Shown here: in pieces, positions 1 to 9,900 of the stretch
How positions within the stretch are numbered: the first letter of the stretch is position 1
How the letters are laid out: each line of letters starts with the position of its first letter
Source of the DNA: Dinochytrium kinnereticum
Lineage: Eukaryota > Chytridiomycota > Chytridiomycetes > Chytridiales > Chytridiaceae
Assembly: GCA_027604005.1 (NCBI GenBank)
Contig: JADGJT010000349.1
Coordinates: 1 to 23,870, forward strand
Direction: 5' to 3'
Length of the DNA: 23,870 bases
The notes under the pieces: model-generated
Database searches by the model: none
Seen by the model: only the letters and a program-made list of their open reading frames with translations
What the model was told of the DNA's origin: nothing
Program-made: the position numbers and the translations under genes

Positions 1-909
1 TTCAGAGTGACGCCCAGAGACTGGAAACCCGAATCAGATGGAAAGGAGAAAAGCGATTCAAAGCCATCTCCTGGTCCTTTGAAAAGCGAGCAGAATGAGT
101 TTTTCGGCAACCCGGCGTATCTGACCGTTTCTGGGCAACTTCACCTGGAGCTGATGGCCTCATCAATGTCGCGCGTGTACACTCTGGGTCCAACATTCCG
201 AGCCGAAAAATCGCAAACGCAGCGGCATCTTGCAGAGTTTTGGATGCTGGAAGCTGAAGCAGCCTTCATGACCCAGTTGGATCAGTTGCTGGAATTGATT
301 GAGAACTGCATTAGATCTGTGACTGTTCGGGTGTTGGAGGATTCAAAGGCAGACTTGGAGCAAATCAACGGGGATAACATGAAAATGCTTCATGATATCG
401 CCTCTCAGCCATTCCACCGAATCACCTATTCTGAGGCATTGGAGATTGTTCAAAAGAGTGGACGGTCGTGGGAGTACCCCGTTGCTTGGGGTTCACCTTT
501 ACAATCTGAACACGAGCGGTATTTGGTAGACGAGGTATTTGGTCGGCCCGTCTTTGTTACAAAGTATCCTCGAAAGTGCAAGCCGTTCTATATGCTGGAC
601 ACCATCGAAAAGGGGCCTGTCGAAGACAGAGATACGGTCGAATGCACGGATCTTCTCGTTCCTGGGATTGGCGAGCTGGTCGGTGGCAGTCTTAGAGAGC
701 ACCGAGAGGATTCTCTCCGCCGAAAGCTCGCTGCAGCGGGGATGGACGCTGCAGAGTACCAGTGGTACCTTGACCTGCGGTCCTTTGGAGGCACCCCGCA
801 CGGCGGGTTTGGACTGGGACTGGAGAGATACCTGATGCTGGTCACAGGCATGCATAACATTAAAGACATGATCCCGTTGCCGCGATGGTACGGGAGCTGC
901 CGCTTCTGA
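1..909 (+). CDS. NARS2: Asparaginyl-tRNA synthetase, mitochondrial type, 3' part (5' end outside window)
   Basis: Class II aminoacyl-tRNA synthetase that charges tRNA-Asn. The frame is open from base 1, and 302 codons are visible before the TGA at 907-909, so the N-terminal anticodon-binding domain and motif 1 lie upstream. Class II motif 2 is clear (FRAEKSQTQRHLAEFWMLE, about visible residues 66-84), as is motif 3 near the end (GGFGLGLERYLM). The stretch LVPGIGELVGGSLREHR and the ending NIKDMIPLPRW are hallmarks of AsnRS rather than AspRS. From memory it fits the organellar NARS2/yeast SLM5 branch better than the cytosolic one. Visible residues 6-33, rich in Lys, Ser and Pro, form a linker before the conserved FFGNPAYLTVSGQ block. 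Mitochondrial location is inferred, because the targeting peptide is not in the window. A candidate acceptor (TTCAG at 1-5) means an exon could also begin at base 6. Confidence 0.93.
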   Translation, partial: FRVTPRDWKPESDGKEKSDSKPSPGPLKSEQNEFFGNPAYLTVSGQLHLELMASSMSRVYTLGPTFRAEKSQTQRHLAEFWMLEAEAAFMTQLDQLLELIENCIRSVTVRVLEDSKADLEQINGDNMKMLHDIASQPFHRITYSEALEIVQKSGRSWEYPVAWGSPLQSEHERYLVDEVFGRPVFVTKYPRKCKPFYMLDTIEKGPVEDRDTVECTDLLVPGIGELVGGSLREHREDSLRRKLAAAGMDAAEYQWYLDLRSFGGTPHGGFGLGLERYLMLVTGMHNIKDMIPLPRWYGSCRF

Positions 910-1001
910 TGCTCATCGGAGAAAAAGTTGGCGCGCGCACCTTGAAGTTCAATTTTTGGTTTTTTTTTTCTTCTCTTATTCGTGAGATCAACCTGCCAGC
1001 C
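910..1001 (+). promoter_or_regulatory. 92-base intergenic spacer with T tract: AsnRS 3' end and EBP1 leader/promoter
   Basis: Only 92 bases separate the AsnRS stop from the EBP1 start codon, so the terminator of one gene and the promoter of the next must overlap here. A run of 12 T (958-969) lies about 32 bases before the ATG; such poly(dA:dT) tracts often mark fungal promoters. No TATA box or AATAAA hexamer is visible. The regulatory role is inferred from position and composition. Confidence 0.4.
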
Positions 1002-2397
1002 ATGACGTCCAAGACTGCACCCCCCAAGGTTGTTGAGCCTGAGGTTGAGGATGAGATTGAGGAGAAGGAGGAGGACGAGAACGATCTCACCCCCGACAAT
1101 GTCACAAAGTACCAGACCGCTGCTGAGATTGCGAACCGAGCCTTGACCAAGGTCATTGCTGCCGCCGTGGAAGGTGCCAAGGTCATTGACCTTTGCAACC
1201 TCGGAGACCAGACCATTTTGGAGGGCACCAAGGCTGTCTACGCCAAAAAGAAGACCATGATGAAAGGTTGGCAATGTAGTTTGGAGGGAGACTGAAAAAG
1301 GTCGTGATGGCTGACACACCGTGTTTTCATCAGGAATTGCGTTCCCCACCTGCGTGTCTCCTGCCTCTGTCATCTGCCATCTCTGCCCGATTGCCCAGGA
1401 CGCCAACTCTCAGATCCTTTTGAAGGACGGTGATATGGTGCGCATTGAGCTTGCGGCGCACATCGATGGATACATTGCTCAGGTTGCCCACACCATTGTT
1501 GTTGGAGCCAACAAGGAGTCCAAGAAGATTGAGGGGAAGAAGGCCGATGTCATTCAGGCTGCTTACCTTGCGACTGAGGCTGCTATTCGTATGCTGAAGC
1601 CTGGAAAGACCAACTATGATATCACTGACGCGGTTCAGAAGATTGCCACCGACTTTGGCTGCACCCCTGTTGAAGGTTTGGCTTTTATTCGGTTTTTCTC
1701 TCTCCATGATTGCTGACCCTCTGGAAAAAAAGGCATGATGTCCAACCAGCTGCAAAGGAACAACCTTGAGGGAGCCAAGAAGGTCATCCTCAACCCGACC
1801 GAAGCCCAGCGCAAGGAAGTCGAGTCTATCACCTTTGAGGAGGGAGAGGTCTACACTCTCGACATGCTCGTCTCCACTGGTGATGGCAAGCCCAAGACCA
1901 CCGAGACCCGTACCACCGTTTTCCGCAGAACCAATGCCAGCTACGCCCTGAAGACTGCCGCCGCCCGTACCACCCTCTCCACTATCAAGAAGGACTTTGG
2001 AACCCTCGCCTTCTCTCTTCGTCAATTCGCTGATGAGTCCAAGGCTCGCATGGGTCTTGTTGAGTGCACAAAGCACGGACTTGTAACTCCTTACCCTGTT
2101 TTCCACGAGAAGGAGGAGAACGAGGTGGCTCACTTTTTGATCACTGTTTTGCTGTTGCCCAGCGGACCTTTGAAGATCACATCTGGGCCTTGGGATGCTG
2201 AGCTTGTGAAGAGTGAGAAGTCTCTTCAGGATGAGACTCTGAAGGAGCTGCTGAAGCAGCCTGTTCGTGCCAACAAGGCTTCCAAGAAGAAGAAGGTATG
2301 AGGATTTGATAACTTCACCTCATGGCCATTTCGTTTTGAGTTTCTGTTTTTCTAACAATTTTTACAGAAGAAGGCCGCTGGTGGTGCTGATGAGTGA
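1002..2397 (+). CDS. PA2G4: PA2G4/EBP1-type proliferation-associated protein, methionine aminopeptidase fold (4 exons)
   Basis: Homologue of human PA2G4/EBP1, a ribosome-bound, RNA-binding pseudo-aminopeptidase linked to ribosome biogenesis and growth control. Exons are 1002-1266, 1334-1675, 1733-2295 and 2368-2397, giving 399 aa (human 394). Introns are GT-AG and frame-consistent; the first two interrupt glycine codons in the conserved KGIAFPT and VEGMMSNQL contexts. The N-terminus is acidic (residues 9-30). The pita-bread core runs from about residue 34 to 370, with EBP1-like blocks AHIDGYIAQVAHT, VYTLDMLVSTG and KARMGLVECTKHG. In the first of these blocks, Gln and other residues stand where active MetAP2 has its second metal-binding Asp, so it is probably catalytically dead. 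The C-terminus is lysine-rich, as in EBP1. The start is the first ATG in frame (CCATGA). Main alternative: a type II methionine aminopeptidase, disfavoured by the metal-site changes. Confidence 0.93.
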
Positions 2398-2457
2398 AGG
2401 CAGAGTGTGATGATTGCTGGATGATGGGTCGGTCAGGAACGGCCATGCGGGATTCAT

Positions 2458-2463
2458 AATAAA
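2458..2463 (+). terminator. AATAAA polyadenylation hexamer for the EBP1 gene
   Basis: An exact AATAAA lies 61 bases after the EBP1 stop and is followed by a T-rich run, the expected arrangement for a 3' end signal. Cleavage would fall at roughly 2475-2495. The match is seen directly; its use is inferred. Confidence 0.5.
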
Positions 2464-2636
2464 GACCTTTTTTTCGTTTTTTTTTCCTTTCACTCTTAGG
2501 GCGTCATTACTCTTGTCTCTCTGTCTTTACTGCTCCCAAGTGCTGGACGATATCAGCTTGGTCAAGGGCAGGTTGAAGTGCATCCAACAAAAGATTTCGT
2601 TCGGAGTGTTTTTTCGTGATTGTCAAGTTTCATGAA
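2464..2636 (+). promoter_or_regulatory. Intergenic region upstream of IFT70
   Basis: This is the remaining space between the EBP1 poly(A) signal and the IFT70 ATG, and must hold the IFT70 promoter and leader. It is pyrimidine-rich from 2467 to 2535. I looked for an RFX-type X-box inverted repeat, the usual control site of ciliary genes in animals, and did not find a convincing one. An ATG at 2632 lies 5 bases before the chosen start in another frame and could act as a short upstream ORF. Confidence 0.35.
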
Positions 2637-5320
2637 ATGTCAGCATCACTGAGGAACAACCTCTCTCTCCCCATTCAAGGGGTCGGCATGGGCATCCCCT
2701 CAACAGGCATCACCGTCTCAGGCCCTGGCATATCACAGCCATCCATGGCCTTTGTTCAAGTGCCTGAGGGGAAGTACACATCGACAATATACACATACAT
2801 CAGGGACTCTCGATACCTCGACGCCATCAAGATCCTCTCTCATGAGCTCAACACATTCCCGAGGAGCAGAGCTGCATTGAGCTTGCTTGGGTACTGTTAC
2901 TATCAAGTGCAGGACTACGCTGCTGCTTCGAATTGGTAATGGCTTTCAACTGGTATGAAGGTTGCTGACGCCGAATAAGCTATGAGCAACTCGTTCGTGC
3001 TTTTCCAGAAGTGGATGACTATCGGCTATACTACGCGCAGTCTCTCCATAAGTCTGGTCAGTACCAGGCTGCCCAAAAAGCATGCTCTACAGTGGATTCA
3101 CCTGAATATTCTCAAAAGGTTGCTTTTTATGTATTTACTTTCTTGTTTGTTTTTTTTGTTTACGGTTAAGAGAAATTACTTGATGCTGACCTTCATTATT
3201 ATTTTTAAAAGTTGATAAAGCTCCAGGCTGCTATCAAATATGAGATGGATGATCTTTCCGGATGCAAACTGCTTATTGATCAGTGCCAGCTTGATGATCA
3301 AGATACGATTGTCAACCAGGCTTGCTTGCTTTATAAGGTCCAGTCTTTTTCAAACGCGTTAATTAGAGTAGCTTACTCACAAATCTACATAGGAAGGTAA
3401 ATTTGAGGAAGCGTGTTTAAAGTACGTGGATGCTTTGAAAGTGTCGGGGTACAATGCAGAGCTTTCCTACAATCTGGCCTTGTGTCATTACCAGTTGAAG
3501 CAGTTTGTTCCCGCATTGAAAGCCATTGCAGACATCATTGAGCGCGGCATTCGTGACCATCCAGGTACTCTATCAAATTCAACTTTTACGTCTAATATTC
3601 ACAGAGCTCAGTGTCGGTATGGCCACCGAGGGTATTGAAGTTCGAAGCGTTGGAAACTCACAAGTTCTTCACGAGACCTACTTGGTCGAAGCTTTCAATC
3701 TTAAAGCTGCCATTGAATACAGACTACGCAACTGTAAGTCACTTATCTTCCTTTCTCCACCTGGACTGGATTAACTAATCCCCGCCTTAGTCGACGCAGC
3801 ACGAGAAGCCCTCACCGACATGCCTCCACGACTCGAACAAGAATTGGACCCAGTCAGCTTACACAACCAAGCCTTAATGAACATGGACGAGGACCCCACT
3901 GGAGGATTTGAAAAGCTGAACTTTCTTCTTCAGCAACCTCCAACGCCTCCAGAAGCCTTTGGTAATTTACTTTTGCTTTACGTTAAGTATGAGTATTATG
4001 ACCTTGCGGCGGATCTTTTGGCTGAGAATAGTGGGGCCGCGTATTCTCATCTTAATACTGTGAGTTGGGGGGCTTTCTCGATGTTTTGGTTTTTCTTACA
4101 CACTGTTTGCTAGTACCTGTTCGATTACTTGGAGGCGATTCTGTTGAAGCAGTCCTCACCAGAGGAAGCGTATAAAAAACTCGACGACCTGGCCAATAAG
4201 CATGTCGAAATCCTCAGAAAACTCACAAAACAAGTTCAAGAAGCTCGTCAAAATATGGACGAAGAGGCCGTCAAGAAAGTAGTCAACGATTACGATGACG
4301 CAGTCGAAAGGTATTTAAAACAACAACAAAAAAAAGAGTTGCTTTATTTTGGATAGCGGTTCACTCTTTTCATCTTCCTCTCACGGTTTCATATTCATCC
4401 ATCCTATTTCTCATGTTACCCTCTTTTCTTTCAAAGATACATACCCGTTTTGATGTCTCAAGCGAAAATCTACTGGGACCTCGAGAATTACAGCATGGTC
4501 GAAAAGATATTCCGAAAAAGCGTCGAATTCTGTAACGAACACGATGTGTGGAAACTGAACGTTGCTCACGTTCTCTTCATGCAAGAGAGCAAGTACAAGG
4601 AGGCAATATCATTCTACGAACCGATCGTGAAAAAGCATTATGAAAACGTAAGATATCTAAGATCTACGCTCGTTCATCCACCTACCATTTCTCCTCCTCC
4701 ATAACAAAGCATATTACTTTTTGTCACAGATACTGGACGTTACCGCTATTGTTTTAGCAAACCTCTGCGTATCGTACATCATGACCTCCCAAAACGAAGA
4801 GGCAGAAGAGCTCATGAGGAAGATTGAAAAAGAGGAAGAACGCGTCGCCTACGAAGATCCAAACAAAAGAACATACCACCTCTGCATCGTCAATCTCGTC
4901 ATCGGAACGCTTTACTGCGCAAAAGGGAACTACGAATTCGGTATCTCACGTATCATGAAAAGTCTGGAACCGTTCAACAAAAAAGTAATCTCATCCTCCC
5001 CCATCATCATCTTCCTTCAGATTTAAAAACATCTAACACACACACTCTCTTTTTTTAAAATACAGCTGGGAACTGACACATGGTACTACGCTAAACGGTG
5101 TTTCGCGTCTCTCTTTGAAACCCTTGCGAAGCATATGATACTGCTTAAGGATTCGGTGTTTGCAGAGGCGCTGGCATTTTTTGATGCGTGTGAACTTCAT
5201 GGGAGGAACATCCCGGTTGTGATTGATCCTATGGGTGTGGAGGGAATTGACCCTGCGAAAAACTCTGTGGCTTATGAGGCAAGGCTTATGAAAAGCCTAT
5301 TTTTGAGGTTGTATGAATAA
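2637..5320 (+). CDS. IFT70: Intraflagellar transport protein IFT70/TTC30 (fleer/DYF-1 family), 10 exons
   Basis: TPR-repeat subunit of the IFT-B complex, which carries cargo in the flagellum and supports tubulin glutamylation. Exons: 2637-2935, 2980-3118, 3212-3337, 3393-3564, 3605-3733, 3791-4059, 4114-4310, 4437-4647, 4730-4984, 5066-5320; 683 aa (human 664-665). Every junction keeps frame and restores a conserved block: NCYEQL, LLYKEGKFEEACLKYV, HPELSVGMATEG, RYIPVLMSQAKIYWDLENY, NKKLGTDTWYYAKRC. Conservation with animal TTC30 is very high through the middle and C-terminal half, e.g. FCNEHDVWKLNVAHVLFMQE and TSQNEEAEELMRKIEKEEE. Introns are 40-126 bases; intron 4 (3565-3604) has 40. The first in-frame ATG is at 2637. 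Compared with human, the N-terminus has about 30 extra residues rich in Gly, Ser and Ile. The gene shows the organism builds a motile flagellum, which for a fungus means a zoosporic lineage. Confidence 0.96.
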
Positions 5321-5321
5321 A
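5316..5321 (+). terminator. AATAAA hexamer overlapping the IFT70 stop codon
   Basis: AATAAA starts two bases before the TAA stop of IFT70 and ends one base after it. If used as the poly(A) signal, the 3' UTR would be only about 10-25 bases. No other AATAAA is visible before the next gene. It could be coincidence. Confidence 0.25.
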
Positions 5322-5621
5322 AAAAGGTTGGATGAGAGGCGTCACATGCATTAGCTCGCCGAATCATTCATCTGTGCAAATGAGACTTTTTTCTTCTCGT
5401 GCTCAATGGACTCCATATTATGAGAAAAAAGAGGAAGGATGATATGCTTCGTAAGGATTGCCTGCCTTTATTTTTATCCTCCGCAAGCCGGAAAATATAT
5501 TATTTTTCCTATCACAAGCATGTATATTCCATCTTCTTCCTTTTTTTTTTTTTTAACTGAACTGAGAACCGTGAAGCACTTCGGACTGCCTTGTCAGGTA
5601 TTTTTTTTTTTCAACAACAGA
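5322..5621 (+). promoter_or_regulatory. Intergenic region between IFT70 and C1D with two long T tracts
   Basis: This stretch of 300 bases holds the IFT70 3' UTR and the C1D promoter and leader. T runs lie at about 5541-5554 and 5600-5611, the second ending about ten bases before the C1D ATG. CAACAACAG at 5612-5620 sits one base before that ATG and, after the T tract, looks like a 3' splice site; a GTAAGG at 5450 could be its donor, making a 5' UTR intron. The open frame upstream of the ATG (from 5439) shows no family similarity, so it was not added to the protein. Confidence 0.35.
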
Positions 5622-6467
5622 ATGGACCCAACCACCAAAGATGAGCTGATAGCCCAAGCCACGGCCCTCGCCAACTCCATCACAAAAGTCGAAGAAGAAT
5701 TGACCCCGTTCCTCTCCAACCACTCCGAAACCCTCGACTCAACGCTCTCCGGATTGGATCCCATCGACAGAGCCCGATCCTACATTCTCCTCTCCTACGC
5801 AATCAACACTTTGATGTTCAGTAAGTTATGTGAAGATTCAGGGGATGGGGGAGATAGTTGTGCTCATGATGGTTTGTTTTAACAGCGTATTTGAGAACGG
5901 AGGGAGCGACAAAGGGACATCCTGTGAGAAGGGAATTGGTGAGTGATTTTTGAGTAGGAGGCCATGATCGGGTTTAACAGGTTTTTTTTTTTTTAGATGA
6001 GAATAAAAGACTACATGGACAAGGTCGCAAAGGCAGCCGGCTTGGATAAACGTAGGAGATCCATGCACTTTTTTTCTCTCTTCCCTCTCTTACATTTCAA
6101 CATAGCAAACATGAGAGTGGACCAACCAGCCGCCAAAAGATTCATTCGGCACGGTATAAATCTCCCCGAACGGAAGCAACGTAAGGAGTTGGCATCATCT
6201 CCTCGTAACTTCCCTCTAACCACCGACAAAAAAAAACCAAAAATTCAAACAGCTCAACCCGAACCCGAAGCAGAAGCAGAGGACTTCCTATCAAAAGTCA
6301 TTCCAGAAGTAGCCACCTCCGAAACTCAACTTCCCTCCACCCCCGCGTCTCAAACTTCATCCCCCAAAGTCGGCAACGCCCTTGCAAAAGGAGGGAAGAA
6401 AAGGCGGAAGGAGGACAAATCACCAGTGGAAAAAACGGTGAAAAAAGGGAAATCCGGCAAGGAATAG
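5622..6467 (+). CDS. C1D: C1D/Rrp47 (Lrp1) family exosome cofactor, 4 or 5 exons
   Basis: Sas10/Utp3/C1D-domain protein. Family members bind the exonuclease Rrp6 and guide the nuclear exosome in rRNA and snoRNA 3' processing. Exons: 5622-5820, 5886-5938, 5997-6051, 6106-6467 (222 aa). The N-terminal helical domain is clear: AINTLMFTYLRTEG, then GHPVRRELMRIKDYMDKV, then a MRVDQPAAKRFIRHG block matching the C1D motif ending in Asp-x-x-Ala-x-x-Arg-Phe-(I/V). The C-terminus is basic (KKRRKE, KKGKSGKE) and likely nuclear or RNA-binding. Within the last exon, 6181-6252 looks like a further intron (GTAAGG donor, CTAAC branch site, CAG acceptor); removing it keeps frame and gives 198 aa. Both this and the preceding intron are multiples of three without stops, so retention yields longer proteins. 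Animal C1D is about 140 aa, yeast Rrp47 about 184. Confidence 0.88.
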
Positions 6468-6908
6468 TCTATTCAAAAGAGATGGAATGTTTTTTTTATT
6501 GGTTCTTTGTTCGATTACCTATGTAAATAGTTAGAGACTGCGGATGAAAGAGGGGTGAATCGGGGCAGAGGCTACGGAGTGGGTTTAACGAATATTTGGC
6601 TCAAAATAAAAATGGCATCAATTATGATCAGATCCGTCTTGAAACATTAGGATAAGTAGTATTCATCACAGCTGGTATTCGAAGGAAGATGGGGTCTGCA
6701 TCTCTCAAGCCTCACCTTTGGATTGCACGCTCAAAGGTGTTGGAAGATTTCTCAACTTTTTTGCCTCTCAAATGTGACACTTGACTCTGGCCCTTATCTC
6801 TACCGCATGGACAGCAAATCCAGTCCACCATTACATTTATTAACCACAAAACAGACTTCTTTAAATAAAAAAAACCCAGCCAAACTAAGCATAAAATACG
6901 CGCATCCA
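6468..6908. other. Convergent intergenic region (C1D and SMARCAD1 3' ends)
   Basis: These 441 bases lie between two genes that run toward each other. AATAAA occurs on the plus strand at 6605-6610, 138 bases after the C1D stop, and on the minus strand at 6836-6841 (TTTATT as printed), 68 bases after the SMARCAD1 stop. Both are plausible poly(A) signals that would leave non-overlapping transcripts. The small open frames inside show no recognisable family and were not called. Confidence 0.5.
6836..6841 (-). terminator. AATAAA polyadenylation hexamer for the SMARCAD1 gene (minus strand)
   Basis: TTTATT on the printed strand reads AATAAA on the coding strand, 68 bases past the stop codon at 6909-6911. 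Distance and orientation fit a poly(A) signal. Confidence 0.5.
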
Positions 6909-9900
6909 TCACTCCGACTTTGGCTGCTGGGTGTCGCCCCCAAACCATTCCTGTCTCAGCATGTTCAACACCGATGTGCTGGTCTCTGGGTTAAGCGGCA
7001 CCTCCTCCTCCTCATCCACATCCTTCTCAACAGGGGTGGAGTCATCACCGTCATCATGAATCTGCCGATCAAGACTCAACTTTGCGGCTGCAAGGTTAAG
7101 CATGTGCTGCTCAATAGTGTTGTCGAGAATCAATTTGTGCACGTGAACGTCTCGAGTCTGACCGACTCGGTGGGCACGGTCCTCGGCTTGCGCGTCGTTG
7201 TGAGGGTTAAAGTCCTGAGAAAACAATATGTGATGCGTTAGATAACTAGTTGCTAGGGTTGAAGTCAATTACAATGTCGTGAAGAATGACCACATTTGCA
7301 GAGGTCAGGTTCAGCCCAAGACCGCATGCCTTTGTTGATAGCAAAAAGACTGGGATCGACATATCCGTGTTAAATTCGTCTATAATGATTTGTCTGGAGG
7401 TCGGTCAGAAAAGGGAATCAGTGGATGCTGTTGTCAAACCTTTCTGAGCTTGGGATTTGTCCATCTAAACGGACGAATCCGATACCCAGACTGCCGAGAA
7501 CACTTTCCAGTACTGGCGATAAAGTATAAGTAAGCCTTAAATGCATAAAAACAGGCAGCATACCATCCAGCATGATGACGAATTGCGAAAACAAAAGTAT
7601 TCTACAACCCTTTGACAACGAATCAGCCAAACATGAAAATCAAAATCATTAGCAAAGACGAACCCGCTCGATTAGTTCAGGAAGAAGTGTCTGCAGCCTT
7701 GCAACCTTGCCGGAATCCATTATAGCTGAGTCAGGAAGTCGATACTTTTGCAATCGCTATTAGGCAAAGCAGAGACGGGAATTTTTAGGATAATTGGCTA
7801 CTGGTATTGTCCCAACCTTATACTTCACAGCGAGTTTATGCAATTCAAAGTCGCTCATGACCTCCATGTCTTCAATAACATACTCATATGTAGAGTCGAG
7901 GAACTACATTAACAAAGATTAAGATCCTAATTGCCATAGTGTGAGCCAAACCTCATCTTCCTACACAAAACAATTAGAAAAAAAGAAACAACAAAGACGT
8001 CATTTACCTTGAGTATATCTTTTGCCATAGACTTGATTTTAGCGTCCGTAAAAATTCTACGAAATAGTAACGGGTGGTTCGCAGCCTTCCTCAAATGCAT
8101 AATCGCGTTTGATACGTTACTCAAATTCTTCAGTAGTTTCTTCCCGCCCTTTGCCTTTGCAGATTTCCCCCCCTTGGTTTTAGCAGGCTTCTCATCCTCC
8201 ACCTTTTCATCAGGAACACCAGTCGCATACGTTTGCTTGCAATCCGCAATCAAACCCTAAAACCAGTTGACATAACCCAAACAAAAAAGAGAGTTACCTT
8301 ATAAAGAGCCTCCTGCGATTCCGTCGCCTTGCACAACTCCAAAGTCTGAATCTTTTTTGGCAACTCCTTCAAAACATTCACCTTCTTTCTTCTCAAAACA
8401 AAAGGCATCATCATCTTCCTTGCTCGAGAGATACGAATCTGGCTGAGAATGTTTGAGCTCGAGCTGTTGGCGAGACCTTTTGTATTGAAGATCTTGAAAA
8501 GGTGACTCTCCTCGTCTCGAAAAACGTCAGGAAGAATAAATGTCAAAAGCGACTGATAAAATCCCTTTTAATAATTGACTACGGTAGATTAACATACCAA
8601 AAGTTCCAAAAGATTATTTTGCAAAGGAGTTCCTTTAAAGATTTTTTTAGAGATGTGCACATATCAACAAGGTGTCATACCTGTAAGAAGCACCCTGAAC
8701 TGAACTTTGATGCTATCCAAGCCCTTATATCTTGCAGAAAGTCGATTCTTTACCATATCTAAAATATAAGAGGAAAGCAGAAAGCTACCACGACTCACGT
8801 CCTTCATCCAGAATCATGGTCTTAAAGCGCATCTTCTTTAAAAAGTTCCTATCCTCCTTTTGTCCAGAAGAGGTGTTGTAGGTTGTAACAATAATATCGG
8901 GGCAGTTGTCAAGCAAATCAAGGCGAAGTTCGGCTCTCTCAGCCTGTGATCCATAGTATGCAACAGCAAACATGGAGGGACACCACCTCTCGATTTCTCG
9001 CATCCAGTTTTCTAAAAGCAAAAACGAAAACACCCAAGTAAGAGGATGTAACAAGAGTCATTATGGTACCTAGTGTCGAATTAGGGACGATAATGAGGTG
9101 AGGCCCTTTGACGTTGCGCTCTTTCAATAATCCGAGAAAGCAAATGACTTGAGCTGTTTTGCCAAGACCCATCTTCAAAATTGTAAGCAAAACAACCTCA
9201 TGCTATGGCTCATGTACCAACCTCATCTGCAAGAATCGCTCCCAAGTTCATCGAAAAAAGAAGGTACAACCAACTGACGCCAACAAGCTGATAATCCTTC
9301 AGGCGAATATCGTCGCCAATAAAAGAAGGTTGCTTCTTAAGGCACGATGTGGCAGAATGATCATCCGCATCACTCGTTCCATCATCGGCAACCTCCGCAA
9401 GCGAAAATCCAGAGTCATCCCCATCTTCCTCCAGGGGAGCAGAATGGCCCTTACTCCTCCATTCATCCAAAACTTTCATAATCTCCCCTCCGCGCTCCTC
9501 ACACGTTGCGATAAGCGTGTCAATCTGCTCGTACCCGCTCAACGTCTCGCGGCACTTTTCCAACACTTTGCTAAGTATCTTTGTCTTGCCCTTCTTCTTT
9601 GAGCTGAGCGCCTCCGCCATTTGCTCGTAGGACGAAAACGGTGTCATGCCTGTTTGACTGATAAGTATCATTATAAATCAGATAAGGACTATCTTACTTG
9701 TAATGAGTTCGGCCTGCTCTTCTGAACAAAGAGCCGTTTCAATTAACGCCTCCTTTGAGGCCGTATTGACAAACGACAGCACCTTCACATTCAATTCCTC
9801 CTCATTATCCGAGTACATACTCTCATCCGTATCAGATCCAGACGGCGCCGATTCCTCCGAATCCGAGTTTCTAGGTTTTCGTGCCCTCGCTGCAGGTCTC

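Noticed and set aside
588..1406. 272-codon open frame on the minus strand over AsnRS and EBP1
   Set aside because: It is antisense to two clearly conserved genes and shows no family features; it arises from codon bias on the other strand.
5439..5621. N-terminal extension of C1D in the same open frame
   Set aside because: It is rich in Phe, Tyr and Ile from T-tract DNA, and family members start close to the ATG at 5622.
9651..9697. Acceptor at 9663-9662 for the first SMARCAD1 intron
   Set aside because: Using that TTATCAG acceptor leads to a stop codon four codons later; the next acceptor (AAACAG, ending at 9650) restores the conserved TSMTPF block.
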